Of a stretch of DNA of 64,000 bases, positions 21,966-33,168 are shown piece after piece (position 1 is the stretch's first letter; each line of letters opens with the position of its first letter). The position numbers and the translations under genes are program-made. The stretch is taken from positions 1-64,000 of the forward strand of contig WNNJ02002671.1 of assembly GCA_012934845.2 (NCBI GenBank), written 5' to 3'. Under the pieces are notes generated by a model. It searched no databases. It saw nothing but the letters and a program-made list of their open reading frames with translations, and was not told the origin of the DNA. Source of the stretch: Pomphorhynchus laevis. Taxonomy: Eukaryota; Acanthocephala; Palaeacanthocephala; Echinorhynchida; Pomphorhynchidae.

Positions 21966-23300
21966 TTATTTGCTAAAAATTTTATAATTGGTTTTTATTA
22001 GATCGTTCAGTATCGATGGACAGTTAGCTACATACTTTAGCCAGCCATCTGATTTCAATACCGTACTCATATTTTTAAGAGTATAAGTAAGAGCTTTTCT
22101 ATACAGTGTAGAAATTGAATGCATGTAAGCATGCGTTAGGATCTCGCATACGTTTTCCACATTGAGATTATCGGCTATTTCTCTTTCACAAACCTGTCTT
22201 AAATCCGTCAGTTCATATTTGTCAGATACTTTCAACAATTGTAACCAATTACATTTTGATGTGTTTTCGAATGTAGACGTATAAATAAACGATAACATAT
22301 TTTGAAACGTATCGGCATCAGTATCGTTAATCACAACCTTGATTTCACGGCTGGGTTCGGTTGTGTCAGTTTTTCGTTCCTCCTCATCCTTATTCCAGTT
22401 AAACATAGCAGCAAAAACTTTACTCCTTGCCATCAGTATCAAGCGATGTGCGTATAGTTTTGTTGTATAGTCTTCTACATTATCTGGGACAGTGTCGCTA
22501 GAAGACTCGTTTTTTAAACTGTCTGTGATTTCGAATACTACGTCATAGCTATCTTTGCAATTTATCAACATACTCCCAAAGTCTCTGAACAATTTATCAC
22601 TAGGTAGAAGCGAAACAGGGTTTTCCACTTTATGGATCATTAAACCGTCATCTAAAAAATTTATATCCTTCGATTTGGAATGTCCTACTGTCGAAATTGA
22701 TACTCTTATAATCAATGAACCGTCTGCTGTCAAATAATTTAGCATTTCATCACTCTCTATTTCTTCGCTACTATAATCATTTTCATATGCATATCTGTTT
22801 CTATGATTGTGTGAAGTACGCCACTGATTTGATTCACTTGCATTGGTAGTTCCAGTGAAAATGCGATATTGGGCATTTAGTTTTACTGGATTTTCACCTT
22901 TGATATGTTCCAGTTGAACTGCAGGATATGAATTTGGTTTCTCGGAATGGCCTTTAGGATAGCAAATTATTCGCCATTCGGATGATGGATTTGTTTGTAT
23001 GACAAATGATGGACTCGTCAAGCCCACAACCAAATTCGGGCTTTGCAAATGGAGACAGAAATTTTCTATAATCCACAGATGTTCAAAGTTTTGTATATTA
23101 CACTCCGTGCACACGATTGTAGTATTTGTGGAATTACATCCAATTCTGTCTACAATTGCTTTGATTGTTTGATCGTCAGATTTACTGATATTATCACGCT
23201 TTTTAGCCACAGATGGAATGCTTGAGTTCAAAGAGAAGTTTGATGCCTCATCAACCCATATTTTGGATTTAGGTTTTATTTTAACAAATTTGCTTTCCAT
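21966..23300 (-). CDS. MATH-BTB domain protein (SPOP/TDPOZ-like), intact
   Basis: Intronless 444-codon frame. Residues about 70-203 form a MATH-like domain (FEHLWIIENFCLHLQ, GSLIIRVSIST at its end). Residues about 237-378 form a BTB/POZ domain: SYDVVFEI, KLYAHRLILMARSKVFAAMF, then FIYTSTFE and LLKVSDKYELTDLRQVCE. A BACK/3-box-like helical tail follows to 440. By family, MATH binds substrates and BTB binds cullin-3 in a nuclear or cytoplasmic ubiquitin ligase. Acidic and polar insertions at 261-280 and 303-318 lengthen the BTB compared with SPOP. ATG at 23300 has A at -3 and G at +4. Function of this paralogue is inferred from domains only. Confidence 0.9.
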   Translation of the reverse strand: MESKFVKIKPKSKIWVDEASNFSLNSSIPSVAKKRDNISKSDDQTIKAIVDRIGCNSTNTTIVCTECNIQNFEHLWIIENFCLHLQSPNLVVGLTSPSFVIQTNPSSEWRIICYPKGHSEKPNSYPAVQLEHIKGENPVKLNAQYRIFTGTTNASESNQWRTSHNHRNRYAYENDYSSEEIESDEMLNYLTADGSLIIRVSISTVGHSKSKDINFLDDGLMIHKVENPVSLLPSDKLFRDFGSMLINCKDSYDVVFEITDSLKNESSSDTVPDNVEDYTTKLYAHRLILMARSKVFAAMFNWNKDEEERKTDTTEPSREIKVVINDTDADTFQNMLSFIYTSTFENTSKCNWLQLLKVSDKYELTDLRQVCEREIADNLNVENVCEILTHAYMHSISTLYRKALTYTLKNMSTVLKSDGWLKYVANCPSILNDLIKTNYKIFSK

Positions 23301-25571
23301 TGTCGTGAATTCGTGTCAGAAAACTTTCAATTTTTCGACCCAAAATACTAGTAGTCTTAACGATTTAAAATTTTTCTTTTTGCTTGTTTAAGGATGAATA
23401 CTGTTCAGATCAGTGACATCTACGGTGATTACATTTATAAGGTTTTAACAGCGTTAAAATTCTAGTTCTTAAAAGTTACGGTTCAACAAGTCGAACCTCA
23501 AATGGAACAATATACAAAAATTGACTTAAAGTGATATCATTCATGCGTATTTTGATAACAATATATATTGTATCTTTTTACATTTTCTATATAAAGGTAA
23601 TGAAAATATGATTGTTTCTAAACATTTACTTTATATTCAAAATAGATATTTTTAATTTAACATATAATTAAAATAGATATAATTAATTTAAAATTAATGA
23701 TTATTTTGCAAGGGTTTAAACGAATTTATTTAAAAATGACAAACGTAACAAAAATAATATAATATGCACTCAATTCATTAATTCGGAATTGTCACGTTTT
23801 TTAAATCAAAGTTATTCCTGATTTCATAAAGAAAGGTGGGTATCAATTAGATTACAAAATCTGTTCAATTACAATAAAACTAAACTGATGATTATATTCC
23901 TATCTTAAAAATTACATTTCTGTATTCGCAATACCTTACTGTATGCTACTGGGTAACCATCCTTTTGTATAATAGATTGAATAATTGCATTATTTGTAAA
24001 TGCGTATTTTGTAATTACAATTATTGATGCAATTAATATATAAAATAATATAATATTATAATATACAAACATCTTTATTAATTTAAATTTATTTTGATTT
24101 AAAATAGATTACGAATCAATTATTTCCTTGTATAATTAAATTGGTTGTGTTGTTATCAGTTTTCAATAAAAACTTTAGTTTATATAAAGTTATTTCTGTG
24201 ATAATTAGCAATTAGCGGATTGGATATAAAGACTACACAATAACTCGTGAATATTTCTGTTATTATTTTTTGTAATATTTGCGTTACTTTATGAATTACA
24301 TCCTTAGCTTGTAGTTCGAAAACTTGAAATAATCTCATCTGATCATTTTCGCATTTAAACTGGTCGATCATCTAATTTGAAAATGATCAACTTTTAATTT
24401 GAAGATGATTAAATAGTTATTCTATTCAATAAATCTGATTTGAATGTATTAAACGAATGTTTCGATGATGAGTAGGTACAAAGGATTCTAATTGGTAGAT
24501 GTCAAAACCTAATTATGATGGTATTAAATGTAAAAATTATTTCTCAACGGTTTAATCAAATACAAAAATATATTTATTATTGCATATATATTATTATATA
24601 TATTGTATGTTTTGACTTATTTAATTGAGTTTTTGCCAAAATTCCGTAATTAAGAAACTGGCCTTTGTAAACTTTGTCAAGCCTAATTCATTTAAGATTG
24701 ACAAAGTAACTGTGTTCTTTATATTGTAATTCAAGCCCGTTATCATAATGCTACAAGCGCACATTTTTGTCAAGGAATGACAAAAAATAGGCTAATATAT
24801 TATTAATATATAATATTATATATTAATTAATATATTATAAAATTATATTATAATATAAATTTGTAATACAAATAAGACAAATCTAAAAATAAAAAGATAA
24901 GTTACCAATTAAGATAAGTTGTTTAATTACTAATTGAATATTTTAATTGGGATAAATACCTAAAGTTTCATAATATCTTAAATAGGTTCCGCTATTTAAA
25001 ATGCTCACGTTCTTATACAAAAGAACATATCCGCGATTTTTAAAGCGCCAAAATATTGTATACTATCGGAATGAATAAACTTGGCATTGAACAAACTTGA
25101 AAATATAAGTTTTTAAAATCTCAATCATGGTTTAGATAAATTTCTTCCATATTAGGTAAGTATATTTGCTCATGCTATAAATATTAGTGCTTACCGTAAC
25201 CTTCGTGCAGTCTAACCCTAATTAATACCATCTAATATTTGATTTTATAATACTTTACTTGATATTTTATCTTACATGTATTTTAGTTAACAATTGGATC
25301 CTAAAGTTGATTATTACAACTGTTTATGATACACAATCTTTACTTGAGATACGAAAAGTAAACCGTTCAATATTTTAAACCTTTAGATACTTTTACAATA
25401 TTTATTGACGTTACTTTTACAGAAAGTTATAGTAAAGAAAAAATTAATTTCATTTTAAATATAATTTTTGCTAAGATTTAATTTAGAAATTTTTTTCGCC
25501 TTTAAATATATGGCGAAATTATGTATAAAAACCGCCATATGGGAATATGCGGTTTTACTATGCAGATTCTA
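23301..25571. other. AT-rich non-coding spacer, copy 2
   Basis: Equivalent to 2760-5296, minus the 254-bp segment. 23301-23460 is the conserved upstream flank of the MATH-BTB gene and is the likely promoter region, but no TATA box in a convincing position was identified. The AT palindromic tract recurs near 24792-24865. Confidence 0.6.
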
Positions 25572-26548
25572 AACGTAAGCGCTTTCTCGTAGATTGATAT
25601 GAGGGAGTTTTGAATTAAAATGGACAGCAGTTCTTTAGGACAAGAGACTGATTTTTTAATTAGTAAAAAAACTACGGCTAATATTGATGCCTATAAAATC
25701 TACGGGGCTGGCTAAAAGCATTGTAATGGTGACTTCCTTTATCTGACTGTATGTCAAATGCTGACAGATGCGTGTGAAAGTGGCAAAGGGTTTTGGAGAT
25801 GCCTGAAAGTGGACCACAGGAATTCAAGAAATATGAAGTCACCCCAAGGTGGTATTGGTTAGAGAGATCGAGTATCTTCATAATTGAGAAATAATAGTGA
25901 CTCCTCCGAAACTTTATTAAGATCTATGCTACCGATCGTACCCAATGCTATCTCCTCCCAGCAAACAAACTTATGGAATATCTTTCAAAAGGAAGACTAG
26001 GAAAGATTAAAGCGAGCAATACTTGCCCTATCCATACTCAGCTAGAGCAGTATTTTTTCGAGAGGGAATGTCTGAGATAAACAGGGAAATTGGGAAGAAA
26101 TAACATTTTAGCTAGAACCTTTAGTTTAGTCTGGATTGATTGAACATACGACCTTTATAGGTAGTCGAAGGATTTGCGATATGTTGCAAATTGAAGTAGG
26201 AATAAAACAGTCAGACTTGCATTACTTACAATATATAAGAGTGGGATAGCTGCCTGGAAGACAGCCACTCTGATTTGGTCAAAGTGCAATCTTCTTCTCA
26301 GCAACGTTGGCTTGAGAATAATATTTACCGTCCTGGATCAACATGGAAACTAGATGAACTTGTTGGCAGCCATAGTGTCTACCCAAGTTTTATCCCACAG
26401 GAGGCATTTGCCTTGGAATAAGGGAAAACAGTAACTCAATTGGGCTGATGTCCATCTAGCCTGCATAGATTGGGCGGCTTTAGGATGTTGAAGTGTCTTA
26501 TGTATTTTAAGGGCGGTTGATAACGCTATTTATTTCGGCACGCCTCAG
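25572..26548 (-). mobile_element. I/Jockey-like LINE fragment, copy 2
   Basis: Duplicate of 5297-6250, same decayed EN-RT junction sequence. Carries 23 extra bases near 25871 within the sequence AGAGAGATCGAGTATCTTC that copy 1 lacks. Confidence 0.7.
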
Positions 26549-27354
26549 GTATAGATTTTTTGACGGCTTGCATAATAAAATGGCACAAATTTGTTGTTAC
26601 AAATCTTTAGTGAGGAATTGGCTCTGTGACATCAAATGTATTACACTATTTTTTCGTTAAACCATTTCAGTTTAAATGTCACTATAAAAATTACAGTTTT
26701 GTACACAGCGAAAACGAATATGTTTGGTATTCTTAAAAGCACTATATCCGGAATTTCAAATTACAGACACTATCCTGTAAATTGTAATTCGAATTATAGG
26801 CACATTTAAAGTTAATAGCACTTGTATTTTTAAACCGTAAATCCATAAAACCTATATCTAATTAACGTAGGCAGAATCCCATTATATTGAATTGACAAGT
26901 TTTTCTTGAAAAATTATCAGATTTGCAAATTACATTGTCATACATTAATATATTCAAAATAATAAATTAATCCATATACAGCTATTTAATTATGCCAAAC
27001 GCAGGCAACGTGATTACCAAATCTACTTTGATTGCTGGCCAAATGATGATACTTTTCAGCCATATCCTTTAGCTATCTGATGAGACCAAACCGTTCGAGT
27101 CTTCTGATTGAAGACGTTCTTATCTAAGAACCTAATGTGTGTTGCGATATTCCTAAGTGTCTCTTTGCAGTAAATGCGTCTGTAACAAGGAAGAAATTGT
27201 GTCGTGACGAGGAAGGCAATTCTAGGTAGTTCGATACATATTTGAAACAACTCCATATATGCATTTAAGCATATAGCAGCAACATATATATGGCAAACTG
27301 AACAGCAACATATAGGATGAGCTGAGCAGCAACATATATACGACGAGCTGATCA
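26549..27354. other. Non-coding spacer, copy 2
   Basis: Duplicate of 6251-7056; nothing recognisable as a gene. Confidence 0.5.
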
Positions 27355-28633
27355 ACCAAGGTTCGAATTTTATTAATCAATCTTTGAATGTTATCAACCG
27401 AGTTTCGAATTTTATCATCCGAGCTTTGAATATTATTAACTGAACTTTGAATCTTATCAACCGAAATTCGAATATTATCAACCGAAATTCGAATATTATC
27501 AACGGATGATTGAATTGTATTAATTGATCTTATAATTGCATCAACCAATTTTCGAATATTATCAACTGATCTTTTAATTATATCAACCGATTTTGAATTA
27601 TATCAACTAAGTGTTGAATTGTATAAACCAAGCTTCAAATTACATCTAGCGAGCTTCAAATCTTATCAAGTGAGCTTCGAATATTATCAACTAAACTTCG
27701 AGTTGTGACAACCGATTTTCGAATCTTATCAATCGATCTTCGAATTGTATAACATAGCGTCGAATTCTATCAATCAAGCTTCAAATTTTATCAACAAAGC
27801 ATTGAATCTTATTAACCGAGGATTAAATATTATCAACTGAGCTTTGAATCTTATTAATCAATCTTCGAATTGTATTAATCGATCTTTTAATTGTATTAAA
27901 CTATTTTCGAATCTTATCAACCCAGGTTCGAATTTTATTAATCGATCTTTGAATGTTATCAACCGAGTTTCGAATTTTATCATCCGAGCTTTGAATATTA
28001 TCAAGTGAATTTCGAAACTTATCAACCGAAATTCGAATCTTACCAACGGATGATTGAATTGTATTAATCGATCTTATAATTGCATCAACCAATTTTCGAA
28101 TATTATCAACTAATCTTTTAATTATATCAACCGATTTTCGAATATTATCAACCGACTTTGAATTGTATCAACTAAGTTTCCAATTGTATAAACCAAGCTT
28201 CGAATTACATCTAGCGAGCTTCAAATCTTATCAAGTGAGCTTCGAATATTATCAATTAAACTTCGAATTGTGACAACCGATTTTCGAATCTTATCAACCG
28301 ACTTTGAATTGTATCAACTAAGTTTCGAATTGTATTAACCAAGCTTAGAATTACATCTAGCGAACTTCAAATCTTATCAAGTGAGCTTTGAATATTATCA
28401 ACTAAACTTCGAATTGTGACAACCGATTTGAATCGTATTAATCGATCTTCGAATTGTATAACATAGCGTCGAATTCTATCAATCAAGCTTTAATTTTATC
28501 AACAGAGCATTGAATCTTATCAACCGACCTTCGAATCATATCAACCGAGCTTCGAATCTTACAACCAAGCTTCAAATCTTATAACCAAGCTTCGAATTGT
28601 ATTAATCGAGCTTCGAACTGTATAATGTATGAA
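27355..28633 (-). repeat. 21-22-bp minisatellite, copy 2
   Basis: Duplicate of 7057-8335, with no unit gain or loss that I can see (the offset stays 20298 across the array). An unchanged array length suggests that the duplication is recent, since such arrays usually change unit number quickly. Confidence 0.85.
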
Positions 28634-28875
28634 TAACGAACTTTCATGAAGAAACGATTTGAGGAAAAGTGATATTCGAAGTGAAAACCTATAATAGTCA
28701 TATTGTCAACGATGGTATTGTAGATCGAATTACTATATAATATAGGTGGAGTAATGTCGAGGTGAAGATGAATTATCCAAATGATATTGGACTTTTCAGA
28801 ATCTAGAGCTAGGCAAAGGGAAGAAAAATGGTTGAAGATAAAAATAAAACAATTTATGGTGCAAATAAATCGCCT

Positions 28876-29882
28876 GCATGAAAGTTTACCGCGACCTACT
28901 CATTTCTCGTGATAAGGCACAATATAGTGTTCTCATCTACCTCGACCTCTCCTCCGCATTCGACATCGTCGACCACTCCATCCTGCTTTCTCTACTTCGT
29001 TATGATTACGTCTATTCTTCCTCCTCCATAGCATGTTTTGATTCATATCTATCCAACCACTCTTTTCGAGTATGTTCAGATTCATAATCATTTCCTGTCA
29101 TCCCTATTTTCCGCCAAGTCCCACAAGGTTTAGTCCTAAAACCCCGGCTTTTCTCTCTTCTACTTTGCGATCTATCTCCGTTTATCGAACCTTACTACTT
29201 TAACGTCATGCAATACGCCGTCCGCGTATTGCATGAATTTATTGCATTAAATCCTTAGCCTCGACAAAGTCGCGGACGAAGGTTTTACTTCTCCGTGACA
29301 TCCGGAGTATCCCCCTTATCGACTTTTGTTCTTGTATGTCTCTTCTTTCATCACTTCTCTTCCCTAAAATAGAATACTGCCTCAGCCTTTTCGCCAATTC
29401 TCCAAAATCCATCATCCTACCGCTACAACGCATCATCAACTCCGCCGTTCGAGTACTCCTACGTCTCAGTCACTTTGACAACACATCCACATATCTTGCC
29501 TAATTCTCCTCGCACACTTTATCTACATCCGCATCGAACCCGGTCTTCTCGACACTTTTAATCTCATCGCTGTCGGCTTCCCATCGTTTATCAACATCAT
29601 ATCTACATTCGCATCGAACCCGGTCTTCTCGACACTTTTAATCTCATCGCTGTCGGCTTCCCATCGTTTATCAACCTCATTTTCTTAGACGATACAAACT
29701 TTACTTTCTATCGCTGCGTTCATGTCATACCCTCTTACTCTACGTTCCTAATAACTCCAACAACTATGGTATCCGATCCTTCCTCATCGCCGTCCCTCGC
29801 ATGGAATCAGCTCCCACTCGACGTCTGCCGCGCTCCCTCTTTTTTCACATTCAAATATTTCCTCCGTTCCCACCTTCTCGAC
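28876..29882 (+). mobile_element. L2-like LINE 3' fragment, copy 2
   Basis: Duplicate of 8578-9584, including the YADD-site palindrome (29207-29235) and the 80-bp tandem duplication (29520-29679). Confidence 0.85.
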
Positions 29883-30711
29883 TGTAGTGTAACCAGATAC
29901 GCTTGTAAAAAGCTTTATTGAGTAATATCTACAAAACAAAGTTGTAAATCAGTAAGTGTAAATAGTTAAAATTAAGAGTTAAGATTTACAATATAAATGG
30001 TAAGGTAATTTTCATCACATTCTCCCCCGCCATAGATAATCCTTCAAGTAGCTCGGTGCTTGTCGTGCTCTAACTGGTCTCTTCGGTCCACTGGCGTCTG
30101 TATCGTTGTCGTTGTCATTGAAGTAAGTTCCCTGTGTCGTGCCATGATCGCTGTCGCGCATTGTTTGGCTTGTTAGTGTATTTTGGCCGGCTTCCGCTAT
30201 TGCTTCGATATCGTCCTTGCAGGTTGTTGGCGCGTCTTGTTGGTTGTCTTCTATTGATGAGTCGTGAACACCTTCCATTGTTGGTTTGTTCAGTTCATCC
30301 GTTGGTGTGTTATTATTGCAGCATTCTTGAGGTAACCTTGCAATATCGCGATTCGAGACTGTTATATGCTGCCCGTTAGGGTATGAGACTGTTGAATAAT
30401 AAGGATTTATATTTTCTAGTTTGGCTGGCAGTAAGTTAGGACAATGTTTGGATGTTCGGTTGTGGTTTTTCACTAACACGGACTGCGAATGCGTCATCCA
30501 TTGCGAGAGTTGGTTCTGTTTAAGGCATCGTCGGCTGTTTCTGTAAATCTTATCGTGTGGACATTCGTTAGTGACTGTACATAGTAAGCTACGACTGCAG
30601 TTGAGGGCGTGTTGTAGGACTTTCTCCCAGTCTTTTATTCCAAGATTGAGGGTGCGTAGTGCTAGACGTATCGTAGTCCAAATCTGGCCGACAAATCGTT
30701 CCGCTTGTCCG
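29883..30711 (-). mobile_element. Truncated Gypsy: 3' LTR plus integrase C-terminus
   Basis: Duplicate of 9585-10413, comprising one LTR (29883-30017), the purine-rich tract and the integrase C-terminal frame (30015-30711, motifs NGQAERF absent upstream but GQAERFVGQIWTTI present at the break). No second LTR follows, so this is not an independent insertion but part of the segmental duplication. Confidence 0.9.
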
Positions 30712-30720
30712 GAACGATTT
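30695..30720. repeat. Inverted repeat at duplication/LINE junction
   Basis: AAATCGTTCC, a short spacer (GCTTGTCC on the plus strand, sharing its end with the arm), then GGAACGATTT: a 10-bp perfect inverted repeat. The left arm is Gypsy sequence; the right arm is absent from copy 1 and opens the LINE fragment. It marks the breakpoint. Exact edges may differ by a few bases. Confidence 0.8.
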
Positions 30721-31157
30721 GGCACCAACGTTAGCGTCGCTGCCTTATGAAGACAGACTGAGATCATTAGGACTTAAGACCGTCACATGGACCCGTCGGT
30801 ACATGGATATGTGCCTTGTTTGGCATTTATTCCAACGTCCTCATCACCCTCTTCGGAGTAGGGTTCAACTACGTTGTTCAAATGTTTTTCGCGGTCATTC
30901 TTTAACTATTCGAAGAAACAGAGTACAGAAATTGGGCGCGATGCAATTTGATAGAAGAATTGTTGAGCTTTGGAACAACCTTGATGCAGGCACCGTTGGA
31001 TGCAGTTCACTTAGTACTTTTAAAAGAAGACTACGAATGGATCAAGCAATGTTTCGTGTTGCATTTCCTTATTTTAATAACTAATTAACTTATTTACGAA
31101 CTTATTGTGAGCCAGCTATTTGAGCTAATGCTCGTATGTTGTTGATGTATAATAATA
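30712..31157 (+). mobile_element. CR1-like LINE, ORF2 C-terminal fragment
   Basis: 5'-truncated LINE. The frame from about 30713 to 31084 reads LPYEDRLRSLGLKTVTWTRR, later QFDRRIVELWNNLDAG and STFKRRLRMDQAMF, the conserved C-terminal pattern of CR1/Jockey-like ORF2 (R-x-WN-x-L...FK-x-L). A 3' tail follows with a small hairpin GAGC-TAAT-GCTC (31122-31133) about 16 bases before TATAATAATATA. It lies exactly at the end of duplication copy 2. Confidence 0.8.
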
Positions 31158-31850
31158 TATGAGTGAAAATCAAAATCTAAAAACACAATAATGTCGAAAA
31201 CTACATTAGCACTATCAAGCAATTAAAATCAATTAAATCACGCTCCCATCAGCCACGATTGACTGTATATAGTATTCGATGAATTGCGATATCTCTTAAA
31301 TTACCCTTCGAATCCACAATGATTATGACATGATTTTAAACTCACAGCAATTAAGACATGATTTTATGTTAGATTTTACAACATTCTAATACGTCCCAGT
31401 TAGTAACCACATATCTAGACAGAGTAGTTCATTATTTCATTGGAACATATTAGCTTTAATAAATCGTCAAAGCGTGTAAGAATTAGGCGGTTCCTTGAAT
31501 GTGAATTAGGATTGCCCAATTATGGACTTTTAATTAAGATGGTCCTTGAATCTCGGGCTGCACGACAATTCTGACTTGATTTTGAACGGATTTTTCTCTT
31601 TCGATATTTTATTTCTGCGTTGTAATATAATAAATGCAAAAGGGATTTTGCATTTAATATTTTTTACATTATCATGCAAAGTTTAAAACTATTTTAGCTT
31701 GAAATGTCTCCAGGCAAAAAGTATTAGATAAAAGTGATCTGATCAAATTTCTGTGAAAAATTTGAAATGAACTTTTTTATATAACATTGCCGAAGCAAGT
31801 GAACTTTATACTTGCTCAAAGCATAATCACAACACATCAGAAGCACTAGA
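31158..31850. other. AT-rich spacer
   Basis: No coding sequence identified. The inverted pair GCAAGT/ACTTGC near 31795-31816 precedes the LINE leader. Confidence 0.5.
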
Positions 31851-31879
31851 ACACAGATGCTTCAAAAATTTTCTTTTTA

Positions 31880-31908
31880 TATTAATTGTATTGAAAATAC
31901 AATTAATA
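31880..31908 (+). repeat. 13-bp perfect hairpin in LINE leader
   Basis: TATTAATTGTATT, a 3-nt loop (GAA), then AATACAATTAATA. It lies 24 bases upstream of the likely ORF1 start at 31932, so it would fold in the 5' part of the LINE RNA. Pure A/T-rich arms but perfect pairing. Confidence 0.8.
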
Positions 31909-31931
31909 TACACAAACCAATATCAAACATC

Positions 31932-33168
31932 ATGGTCAAACAGAGGAAGACTACAAAGCGAGCTATTGCAACAAAGTTTGTGGATCATCAGATTCAATGT
32001 TCTAGTGAAGATTGTAGTGTGTGGACAAGTGTATCGTTTCCGGAGGAAAAGAAATCTGCGCTATCGAATAAATCATTTTACTGTGGGTACTGCTGCGCAT
32101 CTTTGCTAATTCATTTGAAGGGCCATTGTGACGAGAAAATATCTACAAATGCTTCGGAAAGGAACACATATTCAAAAAGTTGCATCGATCGGGAAGTACA
32201 AAGTTCTGGCGAATCAGATACCTATAAAGATATACCCATTCAAGAGTTTCACGTTCAGAACACTAAAAATACAAATAGCGAAATACCAAGTTCATCCCGT
32301 ATCTGGAAAAAAGGTCATCCAAATTCACGCGTGATGCAAACGTTGAGTAAGAAATTTGAAGGCAATAGTGCGTCGTCAATATCGGTTGTTAGTGGTGAGC
32401 CGTCGGTGTCGCTGGACAATGATGCTTTGAAGGTATCGGACAATTACGAAGTATCGTCTATATCGGTGATTAATGATTATCGCAATGAAATCGGTATAAC
32501 TGGAGTCACCGATGAACGAGCTTCACACAATGATACAGACGTCGATATAGATAATGTTCACTCAGCTTTCAAGTGTATTTGTTCAAATGAGATGGAACAA
32601 GGGCGAGACGCAAGAAGCAAACCGGATGAGGGTGGTGACGGCAGCGATTCTTTCAGCAAAAAAAACGTATTTTGATAATAAAAGTCACACAGATCGCAAT
32701 CATACATTAAATAGGGGCTGTAACATACTTATTTGGGGTTTAGATGAGTCATCAGCCTCAAGTGCACAGGAGCGGCTTGATGATGATATTGCCGGTTTAC
32801 GTGTGTTCTTTTCTAATTTGCTCGAAAAAGGTGAGGAAGAGGTCGCATCGTCTATTTTAGTAAGGCAGCTCTATAGGTTGGGTAAGAAAAACGATAGATC
32901 ACGATTGCTAAAGGTTGTGTTAGGATCGGCAGAGCAAGCAAAGTGTCTTTTAGACCGTGGTTATCGACTTAAAGGTAACAAAATACGAATTTTACGTGAT
33001 CTTTCTCTCGAAGACAGGCAAAAATTGAAGGATATCAAGGCGGAACTTCATTACAGGCTGCAAAACGGTGAATCGAATCTGTGCATTCGAAATTTTCGGG
33101 TTGTGAGGTGGCGTCCTGCAGTTCGATGGAGATCGATCAATCTTTCTCTAGACCTTACAACGCCATGA
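31932..33168 (+). pseudogene. LINE F2a ORF1, split by a frameshift
   Basis: Likely start ATG at 31932 (MVKQRKTTKRAIATK), in a better context than the upstream ATG at 31857 and equivalent to the start at 49367 in F2b. An N-terminal zinc-finger-like motif reads CSSEDCSVWTSV then FYCGYC. The first frame ends at 32675. The rest (CNILIWGLDESSASS, RLGKKNDRSRLLKVVL, ILRDLSLEDRQKL) is open in another frame to 33168, an ORF1 C-terminal domain known in CR1-like elements. The shift lies near an A8 run at 32658-32665 and is compatible with a one-base insertion; F2b has its shift elsewhere, so programmed frameshifting is unlikely. Confidence 0.8.

Larger units (their letters stand above)
21410..30711 (+). 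repeat. Segmental duplication, copy 2
   Basis: Direct copy of 907-10413. 23466-30711 is nearly identical to 3191-10413 apart from a 23-bp insertion at about 25871 and one substitution seen near 24028. The left part with the MATH-BTB gene is more diverged and lacks about 254 bp present at 2937-3190. The right end stops inside Gypsy integrase and continues into a LINE fragment through a 10-bp inverted repeat. Confidence 0.93.

Noticed and set aside
32640-32680. Programmed frameshift at the A8 run in F2a ORF1
   Set aside because: F2b has its ORF1 frame break at a different place and of a different kind, so independent mutation is simpler.
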